NCBI GenBank assembly: GCA_038238245.1
Contig: JBBRXX010000017.1
Span: 1-64,000, forward strand
Source: DASQHW01 sp038238245
GTDB taxonomy: Bacteria > Actinomycetota > Acidimicrobiia > IMCC26256 > PALSA-610
Length of the DNA stretch: 64,000 nucleotides
Reading direction: 5' to 3'
Part shown: one piece after another, positions 59,321 to 64,000 of the stretch
Layout: each line of letters begins with the position of its first letter
How positions within the stretch are numbered: position 1 is the stretch's first letter
Position numbers and translations under genes: made by a program
Notes under the pieces: generated by a model
The model's input: only the letters and a program-made list of their open reading frames with translations
Databases searched by the model: none
Told to the model about the DNA's origin: nothing

Positions 59321-60097
59321 TTACGTTCCCTGCGGGCGCGGGGCGCAGACGATGTGATGCTGAAGATGCGCGTCGGGAGGAGACACGCTCACCACATCCC
59401 AACCCGTACCGTCGATAAGTTCGAGCGCGTAACGACGCGAGTAGAGCGCGACCATCAGCGGCTGCGCCGGATCGGCGTCCTCGAAATCGGGCGGCTCGCG
59501 TCTCCCGACCTGCGACTCGAGCGCATCCTTCAGCCGTGGGTCGTCCGATGCGGCCATCGCCCGACTCAACTTGTCGACGTAGCCGTAGCCGGCCTCGGTT
59601 TCCTCGTTGATGAACAGCGTGAAGAACAGTCGACCTTCGGGTCGTACGAATCGTCGTAGTAGCCGGAGCATCGCTCGGTAGTCGTCGGGCGCGAGATGCG
59701 TGAACACGGAGAACAGACACACGAGATCGAACCGTTGGCCCTCGATCTCCGGCACGGTCATCTCCGACAACGGCTGCCCGGTCGGGTTGTAGAGATCGTT
59801 TTGCGCGTCGAGATGGAAGAACTCGAAACGCGGATCTGAGACGTTTGATCGGAGGAACTCGACGACCGCGTGGGAAACGTCGACACCCACGTACCGTCTG
59901 ACCGGCACCGCACGATTCAGGAACGCCTGGGTGAAGCGCACGCCGCAACCGAAGTCGAGCACCTCTCGCCGGGCGAGATCTGGGACGCCGACGTGTTCAC
60001 ACATGTGGTCGATCAGCCAGACCGCCGCATCGACCACAGCTTCGGGATCGCCGATCGCGTTGCGACACAACTCCGATGGCACCACCAGCTCGTCCAT
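59321..60097 (-). CDS. Class I SAM-dependent methyltransferase
   Basis: The 258 residues contain VLDFGCGVRFTQAFL as SAM motif I, YVGVDVSHAVVEFLRS, FDLVCLFSVFTHLAPDDYRA and FVRPEGRLFFTLF. The motif I glycines are only partly conserved. It starts 13 bases after the OsmC gene stop. Substrate unknown. Confidence 0.85.
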   Translation of the reverse strand: MDELVVPSELCRNAIGDPEAVVDAAVWLIDHMCEHVGVPDLARREVLDFGCGVRFTQAFLNRAVPVRRYVGVDVSHAVVEFLRSNVSDPRFEFFHLDAQNDLYNPTGQPLSEMTVPEIEGQRFDLVCLFSVFTHLAPDDYRAMLRLLRRFVRPEGRLFFTLFINEETEAGYGYVDKLSRAMAASDDPRLKDALESQVGRREPPDFEDADPAQPLMVALYSRRYALELIDGTGWDVVSVSPPDAHLQHHIVCAPRPQGT

Positions 60098-60110
60098 CCG
60101 TTTACGGCAC

Positions 60111-60536
60111 TCAGGCGAGCGTCGCGTCGAGCGTGATCGTCGTTCCGGAGAGCGCCTTGCTCACGGGACAGTTCGCCTTTGCACCTTCGGCCGCCTCGGC
60201 GAACTTCTCGACCGAGAGCCCCGGAACAACGCCTCGTACGCTGAGGTGGATGCCTGTGATGCCCTCGCCGGGCTGAAAGGTCACATCCGCGGTCGTGTCC
60301 AGTGCCTCGGGCGCACTCCCGGCTTTGGCAAGGGCGCTCGACAAGGCCATCGAGAAGCACGCGGAATGAGCCGCGGCGATCAGCTCCTCGGGGCTCGTGC
60401 GGCCGTTCGGGTCCTCGGCCCGAGACGCCCACGTGACGTCGTAGGTCCCAAGTCCCGAAGAATCGAGGGTGACGCGGCCGGCGCCCTCCAACAGAGAACC
60501 TTCCCAGTGTGCGGTGGCGCGGCGCGTCGTTGCCAT
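60111..60536 (-). CDS. OsmC/Ohr-family peroxide reductase
   Basis: The 141 residues carry both conserved Cys residues of OsmC-type reductases, in AHSACFSMALS and NCPVSKALSG. GRTSPEELIAAAHSACF, the usual entry to the first Cys, is present. The enzyme reduces organic hydroperoxides with thiol partners. The ATG at 60536 has AAGG upstream; a longer extension to 60779 is not coding-like. It heads the operon that runs to the LigD polymerase gene. Confidence 0.92.
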   Translation of the reverse strand: MATTRRATAHWEGSLLEGAGRVTLDSSGLGTYDVTWASRAEDPNGRTSPEELIAAAHSACFSMALSSALAKAGSAPEALDTTADVTFQPGEGITGIHLSVRGVVPGLSVEKFAEAAEGAKANCPVSKALSGTTITLDATLA

Positions 60537-60641
60537 GAGGCGAACCTTCCTCGACGATCGATGGCTGGTGGAGTCCGAGAACCCGGGGGCGCATGCTAAC
60601 CACACGATGTCGCAGACCGACCGGACGGTCGCGCGATCACC

Positions 60642-60687
60642 CGTTTGGTCACCAGGTGATCGTTCGTGGCCACTCCCCGACCAAACG
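60642..60687. repeat. Dispersed palindromic repeat, family B, copy 2
   Basis: Arms CGTTTGGTC (60642-60650) and GACCAAACG (60679-60687) flank a loop sharing TCGTTC and GGCCACT with the copy at 37566. The length, 46 bases, is identical. It occupies the 60537-60823 gap between divergent osmC and nucleoside hydrolase genes; the rest of that gap shows no other feature. Confidence 0.78.
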
Positions 60688-60823
60688 GTCGGTGAGGCCG
60701 AGGCAGAGCGGCGACGCCGCGGCATTCGGTGCGACACCCAGAATCGGGGTCGTGGGCGCGGTCGTGCGTTCCTGCGCAACGTGGTGAGACGATGTCGGCA
60801 CGCGAACGTTCAGAGGGAGCGCA

Positions 60824-61927
60824 ATGCTGAGGATCGAGCGGTGCGTGCAACTGCGGAGATCAATGCCCCGCGTGGTCGCCATCGTCGTGGCGGTTCTGCT
60901 GGTCGGACTGGTCACGCCGGCGTCGGGGGCGGCGGCGCCCGTCACGCGACATCGTCCTAAGAGCCCGCGTCGCGCGATACCTAACGTGATCATCGATACC
61001 GACCTTTCTCGGTGGTGGGACGACGCGACCGCGATCGGCCTGGCCAACATCTTGCAACAGCGGGGCAAGGTTCACGTCCTCGGGATCGTCTCCGATGTCC
61101 CGAACCGCGTTGCAGTCGCGGCCATCGACGCCATCGACACCTCATACGGTCACCCGCGCATTCCTGTCGGCGCCGTCGCGCACAGCGCGGCAGACACCTT
61201 CCCTCACGGCTACACCGATGAGCTGGCTCGGCGCCTCCCGCACTCGATACGCGACAGCAACGACGTCCCGAACGCGGTTTCGCTCTACCGTCGTTTGCTG
61301 GCGCGCCAACCCGACCACAGCGTGACCATCGTTTCGTTGGGCGGATACACCAACCTGGCCGGCGCACTGGCATCACGCGGCCACGGCCGTGCACTCGACG
61401 GGCGAGCCCTGGTCGCGAAGAAGGTGAAACGGCTTGTGATCATGGACGGGCTGTTTCCGAACAACGGTGGCTTCCCGCCGCTCACGAACCAGAAAATCGA
61501 CCTGGCGGCGGCCGCAGCTGTCGTCGGCGATGCAGGACGTCCAGGGTGGCCAACGCCGATCGCCTGGGTCGACGGGCTCGGCGGCATCAGCACGACGGTC
61601 GGCGGGACGCTGTGCGCGACGGCGTCGCCCGACAACCCGATGCGCATCGTCTACGAGGAGTTGTTCGCGTGCGGCCCGCCGGGCGACGGCGACTGGGATG
61701 CGCCGGCGCTCTTGTTCGCGCTCGGCGACATCCCGCGCGCCTTCACCAAGCTGGGCCACGGCGGTGCGGCCGTGATCAATACCGCGGGCGGATTGTCGTG
61801 GCAGGACGATTCACCTCGTCGCCACGACTTCTATGTACATGTGGCCGACCAGGCGAAACTCAACCGGCGAATCGATCATCTGCTGCCGCTCGGCGATCCA
61901 CCGCCGTGCACGGGGCGACGACGCTAG
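60824..61927 (+). CDS. Exported nucleoside hydrolase-like protein
   Basis: The 367 residues start with a signal segment (PRVVAIVVAVLLVGLVTPAS). An inosine-uridine nucleoside hydrolase core follows: VIIDTDLSRWWDDATAIGLA, VTIVSLGGYTNLAGAL and a C-terminal HDFYVH. The calcium-binding motif, usually DTDxGxDDAxA, has two extra residues between the Asp and the DD pair, so catalysis is uncertain. Nucleoside salvage or a divergent role outside the cell is inferred. The ATG has GGGAG upstream. Confidence 0.8.
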   Translation: MLRIERCVQLRRSMPRVVAIVVAVLLVGLVTPASGAAAPVTRHRPKSPRRAIPNVIIDTDLSRWWDDATAIGLANILQQRGKVHVLGIVSDVPNRVAVAAIDAIDTSYGHPRIPVGAVAHSAADTFPHGYTDELARRLPHSIRDSNDVPNAVSLYRRLLARQPDHSVTIVSLGGYTNLAGALASRGHGRALDGRALVAKKVKRLVIMDGLFPNNGGFPPLTNQKIDLAAAAAVVGDAGRPGWPTPIAWVDGLGGISTTVGGTLCATASPDNPMRIVYEELFACGPPGDGDWDAPALLFALGDIPRAFTKLGHGGAAVINTAGGLSWQDDSPRRHDFYVHVADQAKLNRRIDHLLPLGDPPPCTGRRR

Positions 61928-61979
61928 GTTCACGTCGGAGGAGGCTCGCCGCAAACAGCAGGTGATGTAGGAGCAGGAC

Positions 61980-62894
61980 ATGCGAATCGGGCTCACGGGG
62001 GGTGGCGCGACCGCCGACCGCATCGTCCAGCAAGCAGTCGAGGCGGAGGCGGACGGATTCACGAGCCTCTGGTACGCGAGCGCGGTCTTCGGTGACCCGC
62101 TCGTCGCGATCGCCCTCGCCGGGCGCGCGACCACCACGATCGAGCTCGGCACCTCGGTGCTGCAGACGTACACGTGTCACCCCGTCCTGCAGGCGAACCG
62201 CGCCGCATCCACTGCCGCGGCGATGGGCCGCGCCGGGCTTACCCTGGGCGTGGGTCCGTCGCACCACACGGTGATCGAGGGCGCGTACGGCCTGTCGTAC
62301 AAGCACGTCGGTGCGCACACGGAGGAGTACGTCACGGTGCTCGGCGCGTTGTTGCGCGGCGAGGGCGTGCATCATTCCGGCACGCATTTTCGCGTCAACA
62401 TCCCTGTGGTCACTCCCCCGCCACAACCCGTGCGCGTGATGCTCTCGGCACTTGCTCCCCGGCTCCTGCGCGTCGCCGGCGAACTGACGGGTGGCACGAT
62501 CTTGTGGATGGCCAACGCGCGGTCGATCGAGACGCACGTCGCCCCGAGGATCAATGCGGCCGCGACCGCAGCGGGACGAACGGCGCCGCGCATCGTCGCT
62601 GGCCTCCCTGTCGCCGTTCACGATGACGTTGCCGAAGCACGCGCCACCGCGGCCAAGACTTTCAGCGGCTACGGCGAGCTGCCGAACTACCGGCGCATCC
62701 TCGACATCGGCGATGCACCGGGACCGGGCGACGCCGCAATCGTCGGGGACGAAACTTCGGTGACCGCACAGATCCAGACCTTGCTCGATGCCGGTGCGAC
62801 GGATGTGTGGGCTGCGCCGTTTCCTGTCGGGGACGATCGGGCGGCTTCTCGCACACGCACGCGCGCGCTCTTGAAGGAGCTCGCATCGGGTTAG
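61980..62894 (+). CDS. LLM-class F420-dependent oxidoreductase
   Basis: The 304 residues begin MRIGLTGGGATADRIVQQAV and include DGFTSLWYASAVFGDPLVAI, ELGTSVLQTYTCHPVLQANR, LTLGVGPSHHTVIEGAYGLS and PVRVMLSALAPRLLRVAGEL. This matches F420-dependent LLM oxidoreductases such as those related to methylene-tetrahydromethanopterin reductase. The ATG follows GGAG. It overlaps the convergent methyltransferase by four bases. Confidence 0.9.
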   Translation: MRIGLTGGGATADRIVQQAVEAEADGFTSLWYASAVFGDPLVAIALAGRATTTIELGTSVLQTYTCHPVLQANRAASTAAAMGRAGLTLGVGPSHHTVIEGAYGLSYKHVGAHTEEYVTVLGALLRGEGVHHSGTHFRVNIPVVTPPPQPVRVMLSALAPRLLRVAGELTGGTILWMANARSIETHVAPRINAAATAAGRTAPRIVAGLPVAVHDDVAEARATAAKTFSGYGELPNYRRILDIGDAPGPGDAAIVGDETSVTAQIQTLLDAGATDVWAAPFPVGDDRAASRTRTRALLKELASG

Positions 62895-63532
62895 GCCCGT
62901 TCCGCGACGATGTAGCACCGCTCGGTGTCTTCACCGTCGTAGGGATGGCGGACGACTTGCTCCGTGATTGTGAACCCCGCGGCCTCGAGCTGCCGGCGCA
63001 AGGCGGCGGGATCCCGCTCGAAGAGGGTGAAGTCGACCGCGCGGCCGTGCCACTCGTGGGCGGAGATCGAGCCGTCCCCGCTGTGTACCGCGATCACGAC
63101 CAATCCACGAGGCTTCAGCACCGCGTGCCACGACGTGAACACCGCGTCGAGCGATTCCGCGGGCCCGAAAATCAAGCAGTAGAACGCGATGACCCCTGCA
63201 ACGCTGTTCGGCCGGATCGGGAGCGCGGCGAGGTCGGCCACGACGAGGGGGGCCCGGACGCGCAAGGCCCGAGCCTCGCGTAACAGTCCGAGCGACGCGT
63301 CCGTCTCGATCATCGGGACACCGCGATCCTCGAGGTACTTGCCGATCTGACCGGGGCCGGCCCCTACCTCGATCACGGGGCCGGCGGGCAGGTCGCGCGC
63401 GACACGTCCAAGGAGCTCGCGGTAGAAGGGCTTGTGATCGAGCTCCGCCGCAAACAGCTCGCGATACACGTCAGCGACGGCGTCGAACGACGTCGAGACG
63501 CGGCGTCGTTCGATGTCCCACGCGTCGCTCAT
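62891..63532 (-). CDS. Class I SAM-dependent methyltransferase
   Basis: The 213 residues carry PVIEVGAGPGQIGKYLEDRG (motif I), PMIETDASLGLLREA, LPIRPNSVAGVIAFYCLIF and VLKPRGLVVIAVHSGDGS. The ATG at 63532 is preferred; a GTG at 63541 shares a base with the stop of the upstream gene. It is directly downstream of the dimethylformamidase-like gene and may share its operon. Confidence 0.86.
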   Translation of the reverse strand: MSDAWDIERRRVSTSFDAVADVYRELFAAELDHKPFYRELLGRVARDLPAGPVIEVGAGPGQIGKYLEDRGVPMIETDASLGLLREARALRVRAPLVVADLAALPIRPNSVAGVIAFYCLIFGPAESLDAVFTSWHAVLKPRGLVVIAVHSGDGSISAHEWHGRAVDFTLFERDPAALRRQLEAAGFTITEQVVRHPYDGEDTERCYIVAERA

Positions 63533-63540
63533 GGAGCGCA

Positions 63541-64000
63541 CTACCCCATTCGTGTCAGCACGTTCCGGGTGATTTGTTCGATCTGCACGTCTCGCTCGGC
63601 CAGCCCGTGCGCCCAGTCGGTCGACCCCGACGTCACCACGGTCGCGCCCGCATTGTTCGTGTACGCACCCAGCACCGCGTGGCCGTGGCGGATGCGTTCC
63701 ATCGCCTCGGGCTCACGCATCCCGAACACGCGTGACGCGATGTACTCCAGCTCGCTCGGCTCGCCCGGCTTGGGCGGACGCGGCGCGGTCTCGCGCGTGA
63801 AGTGCTGCGTCGGGCACGTGCCGAGGATCTCGAAGGTCGACGGCGTGCCGTCCTCACCAGTCGGGTACGGCAGCCCGTCGCGGTAGGTGAACACGCACCC
63901 GTCGCACTCGTAACCGACGACGGTCGCGCCGGCACCGAGCACGTCGCCGTAGCCGAGGCCCGTGCCGTCGAAGATCCAGTGACCGGCACGGTGCACGGTG
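63541..64000 (-). CDS. N,N-dimethylformamidase large subunit-like protein, C-terminal part (cut by window edge)
   Basis: The open frame continues past the window end. The 150 or so residues contain GHWIFDGTGLGYGDVLG, VVGYECDGCVFTYRDGLPYP, FEILGTCPTQHFTRE and AVLGAYTNNAGATVVTSGST. I recall these as the C-terminal domain of dimethylformamidase beta-subunit proteins. Without the N-terminal part the assignment is provisional. The gene begins outside the window on the right. Confidence 0.65.
   Translation of the reverse strand, partial: TVHRAGHWIFDGTGLGYGDVLGAGATVVGYECDGCVFTYRDGLPYPTGEDGTPSTFEILGTCPTQHFTRETAPRPPKPGEPSELEYIASRVFGMREPEAMERIRHGHAVLGAYTNNAGATVVTSGSTDWAHGLAERDVQIEQITRNVLTRMG

Noticed and set aside
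1..64000. rRNA or tRNA genes
   Set aside because: I found no cloverleaf-like segment or rRNA sequence in the intergenic gaps, which are all shorter than about 300 bases.

Overview
The window is a high-GC chromosomal segment of an actinobacterium, most likely an uncultured or environmental Acidimicrobiia-type lineage. The evidence is the G/C-rich third codon positions, several LLM-type F420/flavin oxidoreductases, a DUF385 deazaflavin enzyme, an IdeR/DtxR-type iron box, paired GAF-ANTAR regulators, LigD polymerase-domain proteins and many apparently leaderless genes. No rRNA, tRNA, CRISPR array, integrase or transposase was seen. The genus cannot be fixed from sequence alone.

Region 1 (1-16740) is a type IV pilus island. 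It starts inside a pilin gene and continues with a PilX-like surface protein and pilT. A convergent pair then encodes a membrane-anchored von Willebrand A protein and a small membrane protein. After a signal peptidase II-like gene comes a tightly coupled operon: pilB, pilC, two prepilins, a PilX-like protein and a 1293-residue protein. That last protein joins a prepilin N-terminus to eight Ig-like repeats and two IPT-like domains and is a strong candidate pilus-tip adhesin. A second pilT on the opposite strand and a second signal peptidase II-like gene close the island.

Region 2 (16742-24493) holds a secreted alpha/beta hydrolase and a MarR regulator divided by a perfect palindromic operator. 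It then has a DUF5522-like protein, an oxidoreductase/methyltransferase/acyl-CoA dehydrogenase operon, a UspA-like protein and a Baeyer-Villiger-type monooxygenase. Region 3 (24553-27787) is the iron uptake operon efeUOB, with an iron box just upstream of efeU. Region 4 (27836-42798) is mixed metabolism and DNA repair: GNAT, DUF385, amidotransferase, SsuD-like monooxygenase, SDR, a LigD phosphoesterase-polymerase protein, a DinG helicase, a 2OG-Fe(II) oxygenase, an amidase, a secreted lipase-like protein and a RibD-type reductase.

Region 5 (42978-45988) is regulatory. It has STAS, GAF-ANTAR and GAF-ANTAR genes in a row, then an opposed operon of four small genes headed by a leaderless winged-helix regulator and including two CxxC mini-proteins. 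Region 6 (45998-51994) carries TetR and MarR regulators with their neighbours (methyltransferase, alpha/beta hydrolase, MFS exporter). Region 7 (52094-64000) has a zinc-ribbon protein, a decayed FtsH C-terminus, a large exported DUF6777-like propeller protein and a RIO kinase. It also has an operon running from OsmC to a second LigD polymerase-domain protein, an exported nucleoside hydrolase, an LLM oxidoreductase and a dimethylformamidase-like gene cut by the window edge.

Two previously unexplained features run across the window. Two families of dispersed intergenic palindromic repeats are present, two copies each (28806/33943 and 37566/60642). A TANNNT hexamer also sits exactly 6-7 bases before the start codon of about ten genes, which indicates leaderless transcription and fixes several start codons.
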